64,000 bases of DNA from positions 1-64,000 of the forward strand of contig JAFGDE010000026.1 in the NCBI GenBank assembly GCA_016932255.1. Direction: 5' to 3'. Positions 1-7,023 of the stretch are shown piece after piece. The DNA comes from Candidatus Saganbacteria bacterium (GTDB lineage Bacteria; Margulisbacteria; WOR-1; O2-12-FULL-45-9). The notes beneath the pieces were generated by a model. It saw only the letters and a list, made by a program, of their open reading frames with translations, was not told the origin of the DNA and ran no database searches. The position numbers and the translations under genes are program-made. Positions within the stretch are counted from its first letter, which is position 1. Each line of letters begins with the position of its first letter.

Positions 1-1
1 C

Positions 2-1399
2 GGTATCTTTGTTTCCTTTATCCTGGTCTGGGAGCGCTTCTTTGTCGGCCTGACCGGCCACAGCTCGATCTGGGGCGGCATTGCCGTGGCCTTTATCATT
101 TCCCTGATCTTTCAGCCCCTGCGCGACAGCATCCAGGACCTGGTCGACCGCCTCTTTTTCCGGGCCAGGTACGATTATCAGCGCATCCTGAACAAATACA
201 GTCACGCGCTGACCCAGCCGATGTCTGACCTGAACCGTTTTTCCCGCATCGCGCCGTACCTGCTGGTCAAAACAATGAAACTGACCGGCGCGTCCTTCAT
301 GGTGCTTGACCGGGAAAGCCATAATTATGTTGTCAGGGCAGGGGAAAAGGAAGGCTCAAAGATCGAAAGCCTGAGCGTGGCCGAGAATTCGCCCCTGTTG
401 GAAGAATTGAGGAAAAGGAAGCGCGAACTGTCGCTGGAAGAGGTCAATAATATCGTCCGGACCAGCCAGGACCTAAATGAAAAAGCCAAATTCCAGAAAA
501 TAGGCGAACAAATGACTGAGCTGGGCTCGATCCTCATCATCCCGTCGATCTCGGACAGCGAATATTTCAAAAAACCCGTCCTGCTGGCCACGATCAACCT
601 GGGCAAGAAAATGTCCGACGAGGCCTTCTCCCGGGAAGATATCAACTTCCTGGATACCCTGGCCAATCAGGCGACCATCAGCATCGAATACGCTTTTATC
701 TTTGAAGAACTGCAGAGAAAATCGGCGCAGATGGTCAGGTCGGAAAAGCTGGCCGCGGTCGGCACCACCACCGCCGGCGTGGCCCATGAGCTGAAGAACC
801 CGCTGACCTACCTCTCAGCCGTGGCCCAGGTACTGCCCAAGAAATGGCACGACCCGGAATTCCAGAAGACCGTCAACCAGATGCTGCCCTCAGAGGTCCA
901 GCGCATGCAGCTGATCGTCGAGGGCCTGCTCGATTATTCCCGCTCGCGCGAACTGATGCTCAAGCCGCTCGATGTTAAGACCGTGGTGGAAAAAGCCATG
1001 GCGCTGCTGTCATATGACATCAAAAAGAACAAGGTCTATCTCAAGACCGACTACGGACATAAGCATAAAGCGCTGGCCGATCCCAACCGGCTGATGCAGG
1101 TCTTCATGAACCTGATGGCCAACGCGGTCCAGGCCATGAGCGAAAAAGGCGGCGACCTGGTCATCGTGACCAATGATGTCGGCAGCGAGGTCAGGGTCAA
1201 CATCACTGATACCGGCCCGGGCATCGCGCCGGATAAACTGAAGAAGATCTTCGATCCTTTCTTTACGACCAAGGAATCAGGCACCGGCCTGGGCCTGCCG
1301 ATCTCCAAAAAGATCGTTGATGAGCATAAGGGTTCTCTTTACGTTGAGAGCAAGGTTGGCCGGGGAACCACGTTCACTGTTTGTTTGCCTGCTGCTTAG
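2..1399 (+). CDS. Sensor histidine kinase (5' end cut by window edge)
   Basis: The reading frame is open from base 2, so the gene begins before the window; a GTG at 86 lies inside a membrane segment and is not a convincing start. The visible N-terminus has hydrophobic stretches and then the FQPLRDSIQDLVDRLFF-type linker found in multi-TM/GAF sensor kinases. A GAF-like region follows, then a HisKA H-box (GVAHELKNPLTYL, bases about 775-815), an N-box (NLMANAVQAM), and G-boxes DTGPGIAP and GTGLGLPISKKIV. All residues for autophosphorylation and ATP binding are present. It should sit in the inner membrane and phosphorylate a response regulator, which is not adjacent. The input signal cannot be told from sequence. 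Confidence 0.9.
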   Translation, partial: GIFVSFILVWERFFVGLTGHSSIWGGIAVAFIISLIFQPLRDSIQDLVDRLFFRARYDYQRILNKYSHALTQPMSDLNRFSRIAPYLLVKTMKLTGASFMVLDRESHNYVVRAGEKEGSKIESLSVAENSPLLEELRKRKRELSLEEVNNIVRTSQDLNEKAKFQKIGEQMTELGSILIIPSISDSEYFKKPVLLATINLGKKMSDEAFSREDINFLDTLANQATISIEYAFIFEELQRKSAQMVRSEKLAAVGTTTAGVAHELKNPLTYLSAVAQVLPKKWHDPEFQKTVNQMLPSEVQRMQLIVEGLLDYSRSRELMLKPLDVKTVVEKAMALLSYDIKKNKVYLKTDYGHKHKALADPNRLMQVFMNLMANAVQAMSEKGGDLVIVTNDVGSEVRVNITDTGPGIAPDKLKKIFDPFFTTKESGTGLGLPISKKIVDEHKGSLYVESKVGRGTTFTVCLPAA

Positions 1400-1447
1400 G
1401 TTCTAGGATCCATTATATTAATCCCAGTACCCAGAACCCAATAAGAT

Positions 1448-1475
1448 TGAAATTCCCCCTTGAAATTGCCGATAT
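1448..1475 (+). promoter_or_regulatory. Sigma-28-like promoter, copy A
   Basis: TGAAATTC-N12-GCCGATAT, 29 bases before the start of the 1504 gene. It is one of nine equally spaced copies in this window. The -10 half equals the GCCGATAT form known for SigD-type promoters. Confidence 0.75.
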
Positions 1476-1503
1476 TATTATAGAAGGAGGATCCTGAATC
1501 CCC

Positions 1504-1782
1504 ATGATCGACAAGAAAGGGATCGACAAATACAACAGACTGCTGAACGAGATCGAGGACCTCGGCCGGGTCGAGAACCTCGCGATACTCGAGAACCGCG
1601 TCATCGCTGAGATCGTTGAACTGATAGAGGACGGCGGCGATACCGCCAAAGCCCTGCTGATCAAGCTCGAACAGGCGATCAGCGACAAGCTCAGTTATAC
1701 CGAGCGCAACAAGGTCCTGAAGATCGCCCTGCGTAAAAGCATTGCCGGCGCCTTTACCGCCGCCCGCCAGGCCATTTCCTGA
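1504..1782 (+). CDS. Small hypothetical protein, 92 aa
   Basis: Not recognised. The ATG at 1504 follows an AGAAGGAGG ribosome binding site at about 1482-1490. The protein is charged and predicted mostly helical (residues 1-70 alternate Glu/Lys with Leu/Ile), with a short Ala-rich C-terminus; there is no signal peptide, Cys cluster or enzymatic motif. It stands alone between the sensor kinase and an ABC ATPase. A sigma-28-like promoter at 1448-1475 places it in the same proposed regulon as the PPDK-like and enolase-fusion genes, which is the only clue to its role. Confidence 0.7.
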   Translation: MIDKKGIDKYNRLLNEIEDLGRVENLAILENRVIAEIVELIEDGGDTAKALLIKLEQAISDKLSYTERNKVLKIALRKSIAGAFTAARQAIS

Positions 1783-1790
1783 ACCAGGCC

Positions 1791-1820
1791 TTACCAGCTT
1801 CCCTCAGCTTATGCTATGAT
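1791..1820 (+). promoter_or_regulatory. Sigma-70-type promoter of the ABC ATPase gene
   Basis: TTACCA-N18-TATGAT. The -10 ends at 1820 and the ATG is at 1829, so the transcript would have essentially no leader. No ribosome binding site is visible. Confidence 0.5.
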
Positions 1821-1828
1821 ACCTTTAT

Positions 1829-2554
1829 ATGGTGTCCCCGCTGATCGAGATCGAACATCTTGTCAAACAATTCGGCGCTGTCACCGCCGTTAACGACGTT
1901 TCCCTTTCTATCCGGCAGGGAGAAAGCCTGGGCCTGGTTGGTGAATCAGGCTCAGGCAAGACGACCCTGGCCAGGATGGTCATCAGGTTAATCGAACCGA
2001 CCTCGGGCAAGATCAACTACCCCGGTGTCAGCGATATCCGCCGTGAGTGCCAGATTGTCTTCCAGGACCCGCAGACATCGCTTAATCCCAGGATCAAGGT
2101 AGGCGAGGCGATCGGCGAACCCCTGCTAATACATGCGTTGCTGCCTAAATCAGCCATTCCCTTAAGGGTCAAGGAACTCCTTGATATGGTCAAGCTGCCG
2201 GCTGAGTATGCCGGCCGCTACCCGCATGAGCTTTCCGGCGGGGAAAGGCAGCGCATTGGCATCGCCAGGGCCCTGGCCTCACGACCGAAATTCCTTATCC
2301 TGGACGAGCCGGTCTCGGCCCTTGATGTTTCCATCCAGGTCGATGTATTAAGACTGCTGCGCTCATTGCGCGATGAACTGAAACTGACCTATCTGTTCAT
2401 TGCCCACGACCTGTCGGTTATTGGCTTTATCTGCGACAGGGTCGCGGTGATGAAGCAAGGCGAATTACTGGAGCTGGCGGATAAGGCTGAATTGTTCGCC
2501 GCCCCGAAAATGCCGTACACCAGAAAACTGCTGGCTTCAACATTGGCCTTCTAG
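1829..2554 (+). CDS. ABC transporter ATP-binding protein, oligopeptide type
   Basis: Nucleotide-binding subunit of the OppF/DppF kind. It has Walker [10 protein letters not shown], a Q-loop in [11 protein letters not shown], signature [15 protein letters not shown], Walker [13 protein letters not shown] and the H-loop in IAHDLSVI. The C-terminal MPYTRKLL motif marks the oligopeptide/nickel importer family. At 241 aa it is shorter than the usual ~320 aa because the C-terminal oligopeptide tail is nearly absent. No permease or binding protein gene is nearby, so it must work with subunits encoded elsewhere or in another role. The start is inferred to be leaderless, as the -10 box ends 9 bases before it. 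Confidence 0.88.
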   Translation: MVSPLIEIEHLVKQFGAVTAVNDVSLSIRQGESLGLVGESGSGKTTLARMVIRLIEPTSGKINYPGVSDIRRECQIVFQDPQTSLNPRIKVGEAIGEPLLIHALLPKSAIPLRVKELLDMVKLPAEYAGRYPHELSGGERQRIGIARALASRPKFLILDEPVSALDVSIQVDVLRLLRSLRDELKLTYLFIAHDLSVIGFICDRVAVMKQGELLELADKAELFAAPKMPYTRKLLASTLAF

Positions 2555-2571
2555 CCGATCCGCGATTTTTT

Positions 2572-2599
2572 TGAAATATTCCATCCAGCCGCACGATAT
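2572..2599 (+). promoter_or_regulatory. Sigma-28-like promoter, copy B
   Basis: TGAAATAT-N12-CACGATAT, 17 bases before the ATG at 2616. Its position shows that the TTG at 2571, which overlaps the -35 box, cannot be the start codon. Confidence 0.72.
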
Positions 2600-2615
2600 A
2601 ACATTGGCGATAATT

Positions 2616-4142
2616 ATGGCCTTAAAACTTACGAGATTGCCCTATTTCAATGTGCGCAAGGGCCGGCCGGTTGACCTGGCCGCCCGGATCATAAGGGAGA
2701 GAAACTTTCCCCGTTTCTCGCTCGAACAATTGCCTGAGATCAACGCGACCTCAGCCGCGCTGGCGCGCCGTTCAGTTGCCGGTCTTTTCTGCCGCTATTC
2801 CGACGGCCTGCCAATGATGGTCTCTGCCGGCATTCCCAAAAAAGATGCCCGGCCTTTGGACTTGGTCGAGTGCGGCCTGTTCCAGCCGCTGCGCAGTAAA
2901 TGGTCCAATCTCTGGCTGGATAACCTCTTCCCGATCATGGGGGGAGAGGTCTATCACCGGGACGGCAGTTTTTATACCGATGAAGAGCTTGCGGCTTGCG
3001 GACTGCGCCGCGCGCGCGACGCGAACGGCCGGCCGCTCAAACTGCTCGGTTTTGCCATTGGCTCGCGGGTGGTCAGCTTTCCGGGACCGTGGATCGTGCC
3101 TTATGTGCGCCAGGGCATGGGTGTCAGGCTGATCAAGGATAAAAAAGGCCTGGAGGCGGTGGCTGGAAGAACATTGACCAAAGCCATGATCGCGGAGACT
3201 ATCCTGCGCCTGGTCGAACAAGACAGGCTGGAACTTAGAATAGCTTCGGACCTGCAATTCAAGGGCGCTGGCTGTATGCCTTACAGCGCTTTTCACAGTG
3301 AGTATAAGCATCTTGAGGTCGACAGGCCGATCTACCTGCCGGAATTGCCTTTTCATGAGGTCGGGCGGGGCAAAGGCCTGTCATCGAGCGTGGGCGGCGC
3401 TGATGAACGCGAAGCAAAGGCCATGGCCAATGAGGAACAGCTCAGGGCTAACGGAGCGGTTTTTCTGGCTGATATGGTATCTGTGCATCAGCTGTTCAGC
3501 GACAGGGATCTGCCCAGGTTCAGGACCGATGGTAAATATCATACCGTCGCGATGTCGCTCAGGCTGAGTTACGACACCTTTCGGCTTCATGATATTATAA
3601 CCAGCAGCCCCTGGGATGGTTTTGCGGTGATCATGCAAAAAGATCGATTGCCTTTCCTGAAAAGATTCCTTGCTGCGACCTTTGCTGAAACTGACATGGG
3701 CGCTCTTTTTAAGAACTATTTCCGCCGCTTGGCGCACAATTGGGCCAAGAATTTCCGGGCCGCCTTCCCTGCGATGATCCGGTACACTGATATGTCCAAT
3801 ACGCCAAGCAATATCGGGCCGATAATGGAAATGATCGATACTGCCAGTCTGGAAGAGCTACCCCGGCCCGGCAAGGACGACCTTACACTGGCTATGTCAT
3901 ACGCCGCAAGCTGGTTGAGTACTTTGGCGTCTTCTCATAATATCTGGCGGATCCTGACCGATGGCAACGCGATGCCGGGGAAAAATACCGAATTTTTTGC
4001 CAGTCAGGAGTTCCAGTCAGTGCTGCCGGTGCTGTTCGCCAGGAAGAAGCGGTTGGTCAAGGAAGGCAGAAGTCTGGCCGACTCCTTCAACTGGATAAAC
4101 AGGATGCATCATCTAATGACGGATTATGTTCTGACGGCCTGA
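2616..4142 (+). CDS. Hypothetical protein, 508 aa, sigma-28-like regulon
   Basis: I do not recognise a family. The protein appears soluble, without signal peptide or clear membrane spans, and is rich in Arg, aromatic residues and short polar loops. A segment around 110-175 (NLFPIMGGEVYHRDGSF to VSFPGPWIVPYVRQGMG) and one around 220-260 (KGAGCMPYSAFHSEYKHLEV) look conserved-like but match no motif I know. An in-frame TTG at 2571 is rejected because it overlaps the -35 box of promoter B; the ATG at 2616 lies 17 bases after the -10. The gene converges on the PPDK-like gene with a 6-base gap and shares its promoter class, so a linked role is plausible but unproven. Confidence 0.75.
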   Translation: MALKLTRLPYFNVRKGRPVDLAARIIRERNFPRFSLEQLPEINATSAALARRSVAGLFCRYSDGLPMMVSAGIPKKDARPLDLVECGLFQPLRSKWSNLWLDNLFPIMGGEVYHRDGSFYTDEELAACGLRRARDANGRPLKLLGFAIGSRVVSFPGPWIVPYVRQGMGVRLIKDKKGLEAVAGRTLTKAMIAETILRLVEQDRLELRIASDLQFKGAGCMPYSAFHSEYKHLEVDRPIYLPELPFHEVGRGKGLSSSVGGADEREAKAMANEEQLRANGAVFLADMVSVHQLFSDRDLPRFRTDGKYHTVAMSLRLSYDTFRLHDIITSSPWDGFAVIMQKDRLPFLKRFLAATFAETDMGALFKNYFRRLAHNWAKNFRAAFPAMIRYTDMSNTPSNIGPIMEMIDTASLEELPRPGKDDLTLAMSYAASWLSTLASSHNIWRILTDGNAMPGKNTEFFASQEFQSVLPVLFARKKRLVKEGRSLADSFNWINRMHHLMTDYVLTA

Positions 4143-4148
4143 GCTTTC

Positions 4149-6827
4149 TCAGCGGCTTTTTTGGGCGGGCACAGGCACACCGGCTTCACGGCAAAGATCC
4201 TCAAGCGGCCCAAATTCCCAGGGTTTACTGTAATCGACCAGCTTGCCCCAGGGTCGTGAAACGAGCTCGATCAATTTCCTGGTCTGAGGGCTGGCGCTTT
4301 CCGGCAGGAGCGCGGCTATCTCATCCAGGTCAACTTGGCTCAATTTCAGGCTGAAGAAGGTCCTGGCGATTACCGGACGCAGAGTAATGCCGGGGAATTT
4401 ATCTGAGCGCAAGTATTCCATGGCTTTCCTGATCTTTCTTTCACCGGCAAAACTTAAAGCCTCACAGTATTCTTCATTGTGGACCCACTCATTGAGCAAA
4501 TAAGCGGTTTCTGCTGCTGTCAGGCTTTTCCAGAAGTCGATCGATCTGGCCTTAGTCATGATGCGGCCAAGGATGAATCCGCCGGCCTCAGCGCCCGCGA
4601 TCTTTTCTTGTAATCCTCTGTCAGCCGCGGCCTTGAGCAGTGCATCCTGGAGTTCGACGGTTAAACGGTCAAAGATCCGTCCTGTGCGCAGATGGTCGCC
4701 CAGACCGCTGTCAAAGAGCTCGTCCAGAAAGCGTTGCTGGTCGTGCGCGACCCAATCATTGACCAGCTGGTCCCCTTTGGCCTTGTCGCCGCGCAGATCG
4801 ATCTCGACGATCTTGGCCAGTTCCCTCATGGTCGAGATCTCATCCAGCTGGGCGGCCTCGGCCAGCTGCAGATATTCGCTGTAATCGCGGGCCAGTTGTT
4901 CAAAGAACGGGCGTTCCCTGCGGGTCAGACTGACATCTTTGCCGGATATAAAGAGGCGCAGTCTGGCTTCTGAGAACCGGGCTTGGCCTGCGAACAATGT
5001 GCCAAAACGGCTGGAGATCGTGACCCATTCGCCCGCCTCGATGATCATGCCATCGGGTCGTCTGAGGCAGTTGTTTTCCCTGTCGATCGTAACTCCCTGG
5101 CTCTCCAGGTTAAGCAGGGAAGGGATACCCAGGTTCTGGGCTGTTGTGACAACATGGATGGCGGCCGGTGTGAGGCTAACTATGCCGTCGACCTTGCTCA
5201 TGGAAATGGTGTCGGTCGGCAGGAAAGTCTGCTGTGCCAGGATAACGCTTTCACCCCGGGCTTTGGCCTCGGCGGCTAAATTAGCGTTCAGGTACAGTTT
5301 GCCGCTGATCGCGGTCCTGGGCAGGATCGAGATGCCCTGGGCGAACGGCTCAAGCTCTTCGATCGACCTGCGGTCAATGGCCGGTGATTCCAGTTGTTTA
5401 ATGTGGTAAGGCTGGATCAGCTCCCTGACACGCTGGGCCGTGATTTGGCCTTTGCGGTACATGTCCATGACCGCGATGACCGTGCCGCTGCCGGTCAGCT
5501 CCGACGGGTTTAGCTGCAGCATGGCGAACAAGCCGTTCTCGGCCGCGAATTCTACCGTGACAGGACCGGCAAACCTTGTTTCCAGCCGCTCAAGCAGCGA
5601 GTGAAAATAGCTCACGGCCGGATGGCTTTCCACGATATCAGCTGCTTTGCTGAAGTCCTTTTCGCTGGGCGTAATGAACCCGCCGGTCATGATCTCTTCG
5701 CCAAAAACACTGCGGGCGAATTGAAGCCTGGAGCCCTGGCCGTTGCGCGGATGGCGGCTGTAGAGCACGCCAGCGTATGACGCGTCGTTAAGCGCGCTGC
5801 AGACCATTTTCTGCAGGATCATTGTCGGATAATGCTCTTCGCCGCGCATGAAATTGCGCAGCAGATCAAGGTGGGCCTCGAAATCCTCATAGGCTTTATT
5901 GAGCAAAAAGCTGATCTGGTAGAAAGGGTCGGTTAACAGTTCCAGGTCGCGCGACCTGATGGCTGTCATCATCTGGTCGGCCAGCGTACGGTTGGTCGCG
6001 GCGTCAAGGTCCGGCCGCACTGTCTTGGCAAACGGCTGGAACCCCGCCGGATCAAGCACCATGAACATGGTCTTAAGATTGTTGACCAGTATCCTGAGCG
6101 CGGCCTCTTCACCGTAGCGCTCCACCAGCGCCGGATAGCTTTTTTCGGTCACGCCTACATTAAGATATGTGGGCATGAAGCCGGGGATGTATGTGGGCAT
6201 GGCGCAGCGCATGGCCAGCAGCAAGGGATCGCTTTCCCCGCCGAATTCCTGGCCGGTCAGGCGCTGCATGTTCATGATGGCATCATGCAGGTTATTGTCC
6301 CTTTCAGGGCCTGTCAGGTGGTACGCCCGGGAGGTCAGAAAAGTGAAATCCGGGACAGGATAGCCTTCCTGGATCAAGCGCAGCAAGATAGCCCCTTTGT
6401 TGCTGATGACCTCTTCGGCCGGGTATTCATTGGTGGTTGAAGATACAAGATAGTCGTTCTCTTTGACCGTCAGTGAACGAAAATGTTTTGATAAAATGGA
6501 GAGCATTGAGGCAATCCGCCTGTCCAATTCCTTTTGCGCTCCCTTATTGCCGGCTTTGGCATCCAGGATAAGCTGGAGATATTCGACCGCTTCAGCTCGT
6601 TCAGTGCGCCGCAGGAAAGGAACGTCATAATCGCGCACTGCCAGGCCCATCGGCCCTTCGCTGGTTTCCATTTCCACGACCGCCGGATGATAACCGGGTA
6701 ATGTCGGCAGGCGTTTGGCGTCCTTGATCCGGGCGCGCAGGCTATAATAGAAACTGCGGCGATTGACATAACCGCCGCGCAGCTGGTTGATCCTATCGAC
6801 TGTGATCCTGGGAAGTGTTGCGCTCAT
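4149..6827 (-). CDS. PPDK/PEP-synthase-like protein lacking the PEP-binding barrel
   Basis: 892 aa. Residues about 140-450 resemble the ATP-grasp half of pyruvate phosphate dikinase: NKGAILLRLIQEGYPVP (143-159), an AMRCAM segment matching the VRSGA motif (Arg207), YAGVLYSRHP (351-360) and a VEFAAENGLFAMLQ segment (425-438). Residues about 500-615 match the swivelling phosphohistidine domain; aligning AIHVVTTAQNLGIP with the family SHAAVVARGMGKP places the catalytic His at 558. The usual GGMTS context is lost, and LQTR is replaced by LQLN. The C-terminal PEP/pyruvate barrel is absent, replaced by about 270 residues of unknown helical sequence. It could transfer phosphate from ATP via His558 to an unknown acceptor, or be regulatory. 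Divergent from the enolase-fusion gene. Confidence 0.72.
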   Translation of the reverse strand: MSATLPRITVDRINQLRGGYVNRRSFYYSLRARIKDAKRLPTLPGYHPAVVEMETSEGPMGLAVRDYDVPFLRRTERAEAVEYLQLILDAKAGNKGAQKELDRRIASMLSILSKHFRSLTVKENDYLVSSTTNEYPAEEVISNKGAILLRLIQEGYPVPDFTFLTSRAYHLTGPERDNNLHDAIMNMQRLTGQEFGGESDPLLLAMRCAMPTYIPGFMPTYLNVGVTEKSYPALVERYGEEAALRILVNNLKTMFMVLDPAGFQPFAKTVRPDLDAATNRTLADQMMTAIRSRDLELLTDPFYQISFLLNKAYEDFEAHLDLLRNFMRGEEHYPTMILQKMVCSALNDASYAGVLYSRHPRNGQGSRLQFARSVFGEEIMTGGFITPSEKDFSKAADIVESHPAVSYFHSLLERLETRFAGPVTVEFAAENGLFAMLQLNPSELTGSGTVIAVMDMYRKGQITAQRVRELIQPYHIKQLESPAIDRRSIEELEPFAQGISILPRTAISGKLYLNANLAAEAKARGESVILAQQTFLPTDTISMSKVDGIVSLTPAAIHVVTTAQNLGIPSLLNLESQGVTIDRENNCLRRPDGMIIEAGEWVTISSRFGTLFAGQARFSEARLRLFISGKDVSLTRRERPFFEQLARDYSEYLQLAEAAQLDEISTMRELAKIVEIDLRGDKAKGDQLVNDWVAHDQQRFLDELFDSGLGDHLRTGRIFDRLTVELQDALLKAAADRGLQEKIAGAEAGGFILGRIMTKARSIDFWKSLTAAETAYLLNEWVHNEEYCEALSFAGERKIRKAMEYLRSDKFPGITLRPVIARTFFSLKLSQVDLDEIAALLPESASPQTRKLIELVSRPWGKLVDYSKPWEFGPLEDLCREAGVPVPAQKSR

Positions 6828-6841
6828 TTTTCTTCTCTTAT

Positions 6842-6869
6842 CTATCGTTGCCGCATCGCGCCGATTTCA
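6842..6869 (-). promoter_or_regulatory. Sigma-28-like promoter, copy C
   Basis: On the minus strand: TGAAATCG-N12-AACGATAG. It ends 15 bases before the start of the PPDK-like gene (6827). Its -35 lies 25 bases from that of copy D, so the two fire back to back. Confidence 0.72.
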
Positions 6870-6894
6870 TTGTTCCATAAAATATTTATTTTAG

Positions 6895-6922
6895 TGAAAT
6901 TTTTATGAAACGCCCCCGATAA
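6895..6922 (+). promoter_or_regulatory. Sigma-28-like promoter, copy D
   Basis: TGAAATTT-N12-CCCGATAA. The predicted transcript starts near 6930 and has a leader of about 95 bases before the enolase-fusion ATG at 7024. Confidence 0.78.
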
Positions 6923-6931
6923 CGAAATAGC

Positions 6932-7011
6932 TGAGAGGCTCAGAAACTCTCTTAGGTTCAGAAGCCGGAAGCAAGCAAACGACTGCTTTCGGTTTTCTTA
7001 TTTTTGGAAGG
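6932..7011 (+). promoter_or_regulatory. Leader with attenuator hairpin (candidate riboswitch)
   Basis: Between promoter D and the ATG at 7024 lies AGAGGCTCAGAA, then GGTTCAGAAGCCG. The latter is the 5' arm of a 12-bp hairpin (6962-6973 with 6984-6995, two G-U pairs) followed by a T-rich run. The upstream gene is on the other strand, so this intrinsic terminator can only act inside this leader. GGCT in the first box could pair with AGCC in the terminator arm, giving an antiterminator. The same boxes and a terminator occur before the FBPase gene. No known riboswitch class was recognised. Confidence 0.55.
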
Positions 7012-7023
7012 GGGAAAGTTAAA

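Noticed and set aside
1400..1447. Short direct repeats (TTCTAGG, CCCAG) after the sensor kinase, and similar GTTAG-rich runs at 14805-14835 and 34414-34437
   Set aside because: Too short and irregular to define an element; probably simple-sequence debris between genes.
6930..7023. Match of the enolase-fusion leader to a known riboswitch (TPP, c-di-GMP, preQ1, glycine)
   Set aside because: CTGAGA and GGTTC fragments recall known classes, but the conserved cores of those riboswitches are not present.
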